From SICV01 sp964372375 (GTDB lineage: Archaea; Nanobdellota; Nanobdellia; Pacearchaeales; GW2011-AR1), in contig CAYJQF010000012.1 in NCBI GenBank assembly GCA_964372375.1, positions 1 through 18,702 on the forward strand: a stretch of DNA of 18,702 bases, in the 5' to 3' direction. Made by a program: the position numbers and the translations under genes. Of this stretch, positions 12,399 through 18,702 are shown in pieces (the first letter of the stretch is position 1; every line of letters starts with the position of its first letter). Below the pieces are notes generated by a model. That model was not told where the DNA came from. It did not search any database and saw only the letters and a list, made by a program, of their open reading frames with translations.

Positions 12399-15300
12399 AT
12401 GAAAGTACTGTTATATGCTGTCACTGGTATTGAAATTCTGTTACTTATAGGAATGAGTTTTGCACTTTCTTATTCCTTGAAAGAAAGCTTGGGTGAAGAA
12501 AAGCCAGCAGGTAGCAATAGTAAGGATACTAACCCTGCTCTTGCATCGCTCTTGCACTTTATTGGCAGGATGCTCTTCTCAGAAAACAGATTGGTATCTG
12601 CATTAACTGCAAATGATTTAACTGCTGGTTCGTATACGTGCCCTCAAACTCTTGCAAATGAATCGTGCCAGCCGATGCCTGCAAGTGAATGTGCCAGCAA
12701 GTGTGCAGTGCCCTGCATTCCGCAATCTATTGATAAAGTTCCGCAATGTAGGGGGGTTTGTGTGAGCAATGAAGGCTTCTGCGCACCGAATGCTCCTCAA
12801 GCATTGTGTACGGGCGCCTGGATACAGGACTCTCTTCCGAACATTCCCCAATGCAGAGAAGGATGCTGTTTACTGGGAGGCCAAGCAGCACTCATAACTG
12901 AACAACGATGTACAGTACTCGCAAGTTCTCTGGGCATCCAAAAAGTGTTTAGACCAGAGGTGCGTGACTTGGAGAGTTGTTTTGGCTTAGCACAGCAGAA
13001 TGTAGAAGGAGCATGTGTATATTCTGCTGGTTCAGAGAATTTCTGTAAATTTACCAACAAGAACACGTGTGAACAAACCATTCATGGTTCGTTCTTTGAA
13101 AACACCTTATGTTCACATCCTGCTCTCAATACTTTGTGTGAACGACAGAAGATCACTGGTTGTGTGGAAGGAAAGGATGAAGTCTACTGGTTTGATTCAT
13201 GCGGTAACAAGGAGAATATCTATGGTTTGCCCAAGGAAAAAAGCTGGAATACTGGCTTGGTATTGCCAAAAACAAAGAGCTGTACGATTGGAGTTGACGG
13301 CAGGAAAAACTGCGGGAACTGTAATTTCCTTGAGGGAAGTGTGTGTGGCAGGGCAAAAACAGGAAATGAAGTCTCCATTGGAGACTTTGTCTGCAAAGAT
13401 CTTTCCTGTACTGATGAAAAAGGAAAGAAGCGGGAAAACTTAGAATCATGGTGTGCCTATCAAGGTGCAATTGGTGTAGATAGTATAAAAAATAGGGCAA
13501 CTGATACGCCAGGAAGCAGGCATTTCAGGGAAACGTGTGTGCGGGGAGAGATAGAGCAGGAGCCGTGTGCAGACTATCGGAATGAAATCTGCGTTGAGTC
13601 AAAAAACACGGTGATAGGAGGTGCATTTTCAACTGCTTCCTGCAGACTGAATTTATGGCAGCTCTGCCACTCATACAACTTGGAAGAAGATAAGCAAAAA
13701 GGGATACAAAAGTGCACGTTAAATCCTGACTGTTTTGTCAAAAAAGTGAATATAGCAGAAAAATTCAGCTTCCAGGTATGTGCTCCAAAATATCCTCCTG
13801 GCTTTTTACTTAATGAAAACGGAAGAGGAGAAGGAGCGGAAGCATTCTGCGGCCTTGCCACACAAACCTGCACGTATGTAAAGATTAAAGAGCTGGGAGG
13901 CAAGAAAGAAATTAATAAGAATTGCTTAACCAATGAGTTTAGCGAGCAGATGAATGATTTTTGCATCAGCTTGGGAGATTGCGGCGGGAAAGTGAATTAT
14001 GAGGGCACCTATACAAAAAACTTTGCACTTGAAAACGCGCGACCAGTAACTGAAAACTATCTTTCCGTGCTGCGCAGCTATGCCACTCCCGTGCCTGGAA
14101 AGGTGGCGAATCCCGGTCCTCCCGGATTCTTCCAAAGCCTGGGCATTCCCAATGACCTTGGTGAGCCAGGACTTTTGCGAGCAGGAAGTGAAGGAGCATT
14201 AAAAATTGGATCTACTGCTTCAACACTGCTTGGATTAGGGGGCCTTGCAGTGAGTGGTTTATTTGCACTCGGCATAGTTTCAGGAGCAGAAGTCACCTTA
14301 ATTCTTGGGCCTGGGGTGCCTCTATTTGCTGCACTCCCTGCCAATTTTGCTGCAGGAGTGGGAGCTGCAGGTGGTGCATTATCAGGAGCAGCTATTGGCT
14401 TAGCATTAACCAGTTTTCTTATAGCATGGACAGGCATTGGTCCGGGATTGGATTCAGGAACAACCTATGCTTTGTTAGCAGCAGGAGCGGTTGGAGGAGC
14501 GCTTATAGGATTTGCTGTCGCAACTAAGATGCTTACAGGTGTTGGTTTGAAAGCGGCCCTTTCCTCATGTACTACTGGCGTTGGTTGCATTGTTGGCATC
14601 GTCATTCTCGTCATTGTGATTTTAATTATCGTCATCTTCAAACTCTTAGGCATTGGGGATGTGACAACTATTAAGGTAAAATATGAGTGCAAACCATGGC
14701 AAGCGCCTTTGGGAGGAGCTGAGTGTGAGAAGTGCGGCAAGGATGGTTTTCCTTGTAGTGCGTATGCCTGCCATTCTTTGGGACAAACATGCGAAAGTAT
14801 TAATGAGAATACGAATGAAGCAAGCTGTATTGATATAGGAAAGAACGATACAACATCTCCCCGCATTACTCCGTATTATGGTGCACTGCCGTTCCAATAT
14901 ACTTATACCAATGTAAGCGAGAAAGGATTTACGATTCAGGGACCGTTAGGCTGTTTGCAGCCGTACTCGCAGCTGTTATATGGCGTCTCTTTGGATGAGC
15001 CTGGAAAATGCAGAGTGGCGAGTGAGCATACTGATAGTTTCGAGAAAATGCCTGATGATTTTGGAGTGAGCTCCTTGTACCGGCATAATCATACCGTGCT
15101 CTATACGGTGCCCAGTTTGGAATCGCTAGGAATAAGCAGCAGGCTGCCTAATGCAAGTATACGGGAAGCGTTGTATGTGCGCTGCCAGGATAAAAAAGGA
15201 AATGTAAATGCGCAGGAATATGCTATTCAGTTCTGTATTGGGAAAGGATTCGATGTGACCCCTCCTGTTATTACCGCCAAACGACCGGTGCAGAGCGTAT

Positions 15301-16310
15301 TTGCCTGGAATGCGACTGAAGCGAATATCACCTTGTACACAAATGAGCCTGCGGAATGTAAGTGGGATACCGTTGACCAGGCATATGCAAGCATGACACA
15401 TACTCTTTCGTGTGCCAATTATCAGGAAGAGCCAAGCATTTACGGATGGTCATGCACCGGCATATTCCCGATAGCGCGCAATCTCAGTACTTCCTTTGTG
15501 CGCTGTAAAGACCAACCGTGGTTAGCAAACAAAACTGCCTACTTGTTCACTATCAATGGTATTCATGTCAACTTCCAAGATACTGTTGACCAGAATGAAA
15601 TCCAGAAAATTAATCTTCTTACGGGTGGGAAAGGAAATATCACTAACATGACTTTGTATGAAACCGAATTTACAAGTATGCTTGTCAAAGGAATGAATAA
15701 GACCCAGTCCAGGAACACTGCTCTAGAGAGTTATAATTTCAGTATACAACGCAGTGCAACAGCATTGCATATCGATAGCATTCTGCCTAATGGTACCATA
15801 ACTTTTGGCAATGCTCCCGCCACAGTCAAATTAGAAGCACGGACTTCGGGAGGAGTCAATGGAAAAGCGACCTGTAGTTATCGTATCAGTGCAAGGTACC
15901 TTGCTTTAGGAGGAGACACGTTCATACCTCCTTCTCAGACCACTCATACCGCAGACTTGCTTTTGTTCAATGGCACTCATGAAGTTACGATTGCATGTAT
16001 CGATGCAGGAGGCAATAGTGCAGAGAAAACAAGCAGATTTACTGTTATCTTGGATACACAAGCACCTTTGGTTACTCGGACGTACGCCCGCGCAGGTATA
16101 CTAACAGTCATTACCAACGAGCCGGCAACCTGTTCGGCAATGAGTACTAATGAATGTGCAGTTGCCTTTACCAATGGCACGTTGCTGACGGGAAGTGAAT
16201 TGGTACATACCCTTCCTCTAACTCCCCAGCAGAAGTATTATATCACGTGCAAAGACCGTTTTGGCTGGAGCCCGGGCAGTTTATGCAATGTCATTGTTAC
16301 CTCAGTATGA
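12399..16310 (+). CDS. Giant cysteine-rich surface protein with membrane segment and Ig-like repeats (B1)
   Basis: 1303 residues. A membrane anchor is at about 3-25, and a Cys-rich domain at 81-528 holds about 41 cysteines. That domain has the motifs CREGCCLLGGQAA (152-164), GKDEVYWFDSCGN (258-270), NCGNCNFLEGSVC (304-316), GGAFSTASCRLNLWQLC (407-423) and LGDCG (525-529), all shared with the short paralogue at 17114. A Gly/Ala-rich hydrophobic region with several possible membrane helices lies at about 605-752. The tail (820-1303) contains four Ig-like modules, each with a cysteine pair: EPGKC 867/RCQD 928, EPAEC 983/RCKD 1035, KATC 1156/ACID 1199 and EPATC 1241/TCKD 1283. Many NxS/T sites suggest glycosylation. 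The start directly follows the stop of A1. Probably a cell-surface adhesin or envelope component; no known family is recognised. Confidence 0.85.
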   Translation: MKVLLYAVTGIEILLLIGMSFALSYSLKESLGEEKPAGSNSKDTNPALASLLHFIGRMLFSENRLVSALTANDLTAGSYTCPQTLANESCQPMPASECASKCAVPCIPQSIDKVPQCRGVCVSNEGFCAPNAPQALCTGAWIQDSLPNIPQCREGCCLLGGQAALITEQRCTVLASSLGIQKVFRPEVRDLESCFGLAQQNVEGACVYSAGSENFCKFTNKNTCEQTIHGSFFENTLCSHPALNTLCERQKITGCVEGKDEVYWFDSCGNKENIYGLPKEKSWNTGLVLPKTKSCTIGVDGRKNCGNCNFLEGSVCGRAKTGNEVSIGDFVCKDLSCTDEKGKKRENLESWCAYQGAIGVDSIKNRATDTPGSRHFRETCVRGEIEQEPCADYRNEICVESKNTVIGGAFSTASCRLNLWQLCHSYNLEEDKQKGIQKCTLNPDCFVKKVNIAEKFSFQVCAPKYPPGFLLNENGRGEGAEAFCGLATQTCTYVKIKELGGKKEINKNCLTNEFSEQMNDFCISLGDCGGKVNYEGTYTKNFALENARPVTENYLSVLRSYATPVPGKVANPGPPGFFQSLGIPNDLGEPGLLRAGSEGALKIGSTASTLLGLGGLAVSGLFALGIVSGAEVTLILGPGVPLFAALPANFAAGVGAAGGALSGAAIGLALTSFLIAWTGIGPGLDSGTTYALLAAGAVGGALIGFAVATKMLTGVGLKAALSSCTTGVGCIVGIVILVIVILIIVIFKLLGIGDVTTIKVKYECKPWQAPLGGAECEKCGKDGFPCSAYACHSLGQTCESINENTNEASCIDIGKNDTTSPRITPYYGALPFQYTYTNVSEKGFTIQGPLGCLQPYSQLLYGVSLDEPGKCRVASEHTDSFEKMPDDFGVSSLYRHNHTVLYTVPSLESLGISSRLPNASIREALYVRCQDKKGNVNAQEYAIQFCIGKGFDVTPPVITAKRPVQSVFAWNATEANITLYTNEPAECKWDTVDQAYASMTHTLSCANYQEEPSIYGWSCTGIFPIARNLSTSFVRCKDQPWLANKTAYLFTINGIHVNFQDTVDQNEIQKINLLTGGKGNITNMTLYETEFTSMLVKGMNKTQSRNTALESYNFSIQRSATALHIDSILPNGTITFGNAPATVKLEARTSGGVNGKATCSYRISARYLALGGDTFIPPSQTTHTADLLLFNGTHEVTIACIDAGGNSAEKTSRFTVILDTQAPLVTRTYARAGILTVITNEPATCSAMSTNECAVAFTNGTLLTGSELVHTLPLTPQQKYYITCKDRFGWSPGSLCNVIVTSV

Positions 16311-16317
16311 AAGAAAC

Positions 16318-16327
16318 AATTATAAAC
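16318..16327 (+). promoter_or_regulatory. TATA box of the second surface module
   Basis: AATTATAAAC lies 8 bases after the B1 stop and is centred about 25 bases before the ATG at 16348. Module 2 can therefore be transcribed independently of module 1, and the true start of A2 is decided by this box, not by the upstream TTG of the open frame. Confidence 0.6.
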
Positions 16328-16347
16328 AAAACCTTATTGATATCCGT

Positions 16348-17112
16348 ATGGAAATGAAAAGAGGCCAGGTAACGCTGTTTGTTATTATTGCCTTGGTGTT
16401 GGTACTGATTATTGTGGCACTTATCGCGTACCCTAAAGTGCTGCCGAGTATTACCGGACCGGCAGCCAGCGACCCGAAAGCCTACCTGAGCTCGTGTCTT
16501 GAGCCGACGGTACGCACTGTGCTCGAAACGATTGCAGCACGCGGCGGCTTCATGAATCCTGAAGGCACTCTAGCATATCAAGGCAAGCAGATTAAGTACT
16601 TGTGCTATACCTCTGAATATTATAAGACCTGCACGGTCCAGGAACCGCTCATTAAGGAGCGAGCTGAACAAGAGCTGACTGCTGCCTTACAGGAAAAAGC
16701 AGCTGCCTGCGTCAAGAGTTTTGCTGAGGACAGCAAACGGCGCGGCTCTGACGTTTCAACTTCTCACACTGCTGTCTCCGCCTCGTTGCTTCCCGGAAAA
16801 CTAGTAGTAGCCTTGGACTCGCCTCTCACCGTTACGCAGGATATTTCACGGACGTATACTCATTTTACTTTAGAATATGGAAGCGAGATGTACGACTTAC
16901 TTTTAATTGCATCGAGCATTGTTTCGTATGAAGCTACATATGGCGATTCAGAAATAACAACGTATTTGCAGTATTATCCTAGCTTGAAGATTGAAAAAAC
17001 ACAACTCAGCGACGGTACAACTATTTATATAGTATCGAATGTAGTAAGCAAGGAAAGCTTTGCCTTTGCATCGAGAAGCGTACCCTGGCCACCAGGGTAT
17101 CCGGAGACATAA
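16348..17112 (+). CDS. Pilin-like single-pass surface protein, copy 2 (A2)
   Basis: 254 residues. The N-terminus MEMKRGQVTL followed by a hydrophobic helix to about 28 fits the archaeal class III (prepilin) signal rule: Arg-Gly, then Gln and Val, then a hydrophobic stretch. Cleavage by a PibD/FlaK-type peptidase after G6 is possible. Cysteines 50, 86, 95 and 121 match C53, C89, C98 and C124 of A1 with a constant offset. Both proteins share YLC, TC(I/T) and a Lys/Glu-rich helix before the fourth cysteine, and both end in a Pro-Pro-Gly tail. Predicted leaderless mRNA. The B2 gene starts one base after the stop. The open frame extends upstream to 16261, but that part overlaps the end of B1. Role inferred: surface or pilus-like subunit paired with the Cys-rich protein. 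Confidence 0.83.
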   Translation: MEMKRGQVTLFVIIALVLVLIIVALIAYPKVLPSITGPAASDPKAYLSSCLEPTVRTVLETIAARGGFMNPEGTLAYQGKQIKYLCYTSEYYKTCTVQEPLIKERAEQELTAALQEKAAACVKSFAEDSKRRGSDVSTSHTAVSASLLPGKLVVALDSPLTVTQDISRTYTHFTLEYGSEMYDLLLIASSIVSYEATYGDSEITTYLQYYPSLKIEKTQLSDGTTIYIVSNVVSKESFAFASRSVPWPPGYPET

Positions 17113-17113
17113 C

Positions 17114-18634
17114 ATGAACTACCGACTACTCTTTTTCATAGTATTGCTCATACTTCCTACTGTGTATGCTCAGACTACGAATCTTAGTGCTCCTACGGTG
17201 TGTTGCGAGAAGACGACGAGCAATTTGTATTGCCAGCAAGTACCAAGCAGTGCATGTGCCTCTGGCAGTAAACAAGCGCCCACTGCCTGCGAGTCTACCA
17301 GCTTTTGCAAGCCGGGTGTGTGCTACGGCTCAACTGAAGGCATTTGCATGAGCAACACGCCGCAGATTGTATGTAATGCAAATAACAGCCAATGGTCGGA
17401 AAATGCGCCGGCGCAGTGTGATTTGGGATGCTGCGTTCTTGGAGACCAAGCAGCGTTTGTTTCCTTGGTACGATGCAAGCGCCTTGCCAGCTTGTCCGGA
17501 CTGCCCGTTAATTTCAATAAAAAAATTCAGAATGAAGTTGCGTGTGTATTAAGTGTGCAAAACCAGGATAAGGGGGCGTGTGTGTACGAATTTGAATTTG
17601 AGAAAACCTGCGCGTTTACCACGAGAGAAGTATGCAATCAAGGAGTAAATGGAACGGGAAAGGGGGAATTTCATAAAGACAAACTCTGCACCGCACCTGA
17701 ATTAGGAACGATTTGTACACCTACTACAAAAACAGCATGTGCGCCTGGCAAAGACGAAGTGTATTTCCAGGATAGCTGCGGAAATCCTGCAAACGTGTAT
17801 GATGTATCAAAAATTCGCACGGGCCAGGATTTTGATGTTGCCTACTGGAGCAGTGTGAAGGCTCCTGAACAATCGTGCAATGCCCAAGACAGTGCTGGAA
17901 GCGCGAACAATCGGAACTGCGGGAACTGCAACTACTTACAAGGCAGCATCTGCAGAAAAGCATCAGCAAGCATCAAGCCGGTATATGGCGAGCATATTTG
18001 TGTAAACTTGAATTGTGTGGATGCGAAAGGAACCGCACGAAAGCATGGAGAGTCCTGGTGTGTGTTTGACGATGCGGGCACTACCAACAAGGGCAAAAAT
18101 TCAGTCGGAAGCAGATTTTACAAGCATATTTGTGTGCAAGGTGAAGAGGAGATAGAGCAATGCGCTGACTTCAGGCAGGAGGAATGTATTCAGGATAAAA
18201 TCAGCTTGCCTTCGGGAGGGACTTTCTCGCAAGCAGCGTGCAGAGTCAATCGATGGCAGGACTGCACCAGCCAAACTGACAAGTTTGATTGTGAAAATAG
18301 AGATAGAAGAGACTGCTCCTGGAAGGAAAGTGTGAGCATCAATTCGTCGCAAACGGGTGTCTGCTTGCCGTTGAATCCACCAGGCCTGAAATTCTGGGAA
18401 GGAAATACAGCGCAAAGCATTTGTACACAAGGCAATTCGCAGTGCCTTGTCGTCTTTGAGAAAGGCCTGTTTGGCGGCAAAGAGTGCAAGAAGAATTGTG
18501 ACTGCCTGACTGCAGGCTGGGAACAGCAGCGGGCAGGAGTATGCTCGGCATTAGGAGACTGCGGACCAAATGTGAACTGGCTGAATCAGAAAGGATTCCG
18601 AGAAGGCTTCAATATTACAAGAACGAAAGCATAG
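17114..18634 (+). CDS. Secreted cysteine-rich protein, short paralogue (B2)
   Basis: 506 residues. A Sec-type signal peptide is at 1-19 (hydrophobic LLFFIVLLILP, ending VYA before QTT), so the mature protein should be extracytoplasmic. About 43 cysteines follow. Motifs shared with B1 are CDLGCCVLGDQAA (102-114), GKDEVYFQDSCGN (212-224), NCGNCNYLQGSIC (268-280), GGTFSQAACRVNRWQDC (368-384) and LGDCG (480-484). Eight cysteines from 102 to 174 match B1 C152-C224 with a constant offset of 50. The protein stops at ITRTKA, at the point where B1 goes on to its membrane and Ig-like regions, so this is a clean short form rather than an obvious truncation. It starts one base after the A2 stop and lacks its own promoter. 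Probably a disulphide-stabilised partner of A2 at the cell surface. Confidence 0.85.
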   Translation: MNYRLLFFIVLLILPTVYAQTTNLSAPTVCCEKTTSNLYCQQVPSSACASGSKQAPTACESTSFCKPGVCYGSTEGICMSNTPQIVCNANNSQWSENAPAQCDLGCCVLGDQAAFVSLVRCKRLASLSGLPVNFNKKIQNEVACVLSVQNQDKGACVYEFEFEKTCAFTTREVCNQGVNGTGKGEFHKDKLCTAPELGTICTPTTKTACAPGKDEVYFQDSCGNPANVYDVSKIRTGQDFDVAYWSSVKAPEQSCNAQDSAGSANNRNCGNCNYLQGSICRKASASIKPVYGEHICVNLNCVDAKGTARKHGESWCVFDDAGTTNKGKNSVGSRFYKHICVQGEEEIEQCADFRQEECIQDKISLPSGGTFSQAACRVNRWQDCTSQTDKFDCENRDRRDCSWKESVSINSSQTGVCLPLNPPGLKFWEGNTAQSICTQGNSQCLVVFEKGLFGGKECKKNCDCLTAGWEQQRAGVCSALGDCGPNVNWLNQKGFREGFNITRTKA

Positions 18635-18639
18635 GCACT

Positions 18640-18648
18640 CTTAAATAC
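18640..18648 (+). promoter_or_regulatory. Possible TATA box of a gene beyond the window
   Basis: CTTAAATAC follows the B2 stop by 5 bases and would start transcription near 18670. The remaining bases to 18702 hold no assignable coding start. Confidence 0.3.
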
Positions 18649-18702
18649 TCTTTCAATTAATTCCCATATTCCTAAAGAGATAGGTAATACTCTTCTGGCT
18701 TC

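Noticed and set aside
13015..13443. 142-codon plus-strand frame inside B1, possible nested gene
   Set aside because: It is in another frame of the Cys-rich domain, which is confirmed by the paralogue B2. No ribosome binding site or promoter was seen.
14078..14866. Two open frames on the minus strand (119 and 133 codons) opposite the B1 membrane segment
   Set aside because: They are Ala/Pro- or Ile/Met-rich complements of the Gly/Ala and Ile/Val codons of B1, with no promoter or recognisable domain.
16261..16347. Upstream TTG start giving a longer A2 protein
   Set aside because: It would overlap the end of B1 by 50 bases and lies upstream of the TATA box. The ATG at 16348 gives the pilin-like N-terminus.
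1..18702. CRISPR arrays, insertion sequences, rRNA genes, prophage
   Set aside because: No regularly spaced repeats, transposase or integrase motifs, or rRNA-like segments were seen on either strand.

Overview
The window looks like a chromosomal segment of a DPANN-type archaeon, most likely of the Woesearchaeota/Pacearchaeota group. The reasons are archaeal or eukaryote-like information genes (aIF5A with a hypusine motif, eL40, archaeal uL1/uL10/P1, SecE), archaeal TATA boxes, very tight gene packing, and membrane proteins with a (K/R)GQVxLxxII N-terminus. The lineage is an inference from gene content and style; no marker phylogeny could be run.

Layout. (1) 1-761, plus strand: two small unknown proteins; the first has a CARF-like (Rossmann) look. 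(2) 758-3480, minus strand: aIF5A, then a 54-residue eL40 zinc-ribbon protein, then a site-2-type membrane zinc protease whose start overlaps the eL40 stop, then a GmhB/HisB-type HAD phosphatase with its own promoter. (3) 3575-7832, plus strand: SlyD-like FKBP prolyl isomerase, FtsZ, an unknown protein, SecE, then the stalk operon uL1-uL10-P1. Spt5/NusG and uL11, which normally sit between secE and uL1 in archaea, are absent. The uL1 leader folds into two helices joined by an asymmetric internal loop next to the Shine-Dalgarno, a good candidate for the uL1 autoregulatory site. (4) 7943-8024: tRNA-Ser(UGA). (5) 8039-11386: a small helical protein, an AI-2E/PerM-family membrane protein, an unknown 238-residue protein, a VapB/VapC-like toxin-antitoxin pair with a perfect 16-bp palindrome at its promoter, and a CobA/BtuR-type cobalamin adenosyltransferase. 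(6) 11461-18634, plus strand: a winged-helix protein followed by two copies of a two-gene cell-surface module. Each copy has a pilin-like single-pass protein (about 255 residues) followed by a very cysteine-rich extracytoplasmic protein (1303 and 506 residues).

The most interesting part is the duplicated surface module. The paralogues share their cysteine positions almost exactly, so the disulphide framework appears to be what is conserved. The long copy adds a Gly/Ala-rich membrane segment and four Ig-like modules. The short copy has a cleavable-type signal peptide and stops just before the membrane segment, which suggests a membrane-anchored form and a secreted form.

Expression logic. At least ten genes have a TATA box centred about 25 bases before the start codon, so their transcripts should be leaderless. 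Genes inside operons (uL10, P1, eL40-protease, the first pilin-like gene) instead have Shine-Dalgarno motifs and often TAATG stop-start overlaps. No CRISPR array, insertion sequence, rRNA gene or prophage was seen.
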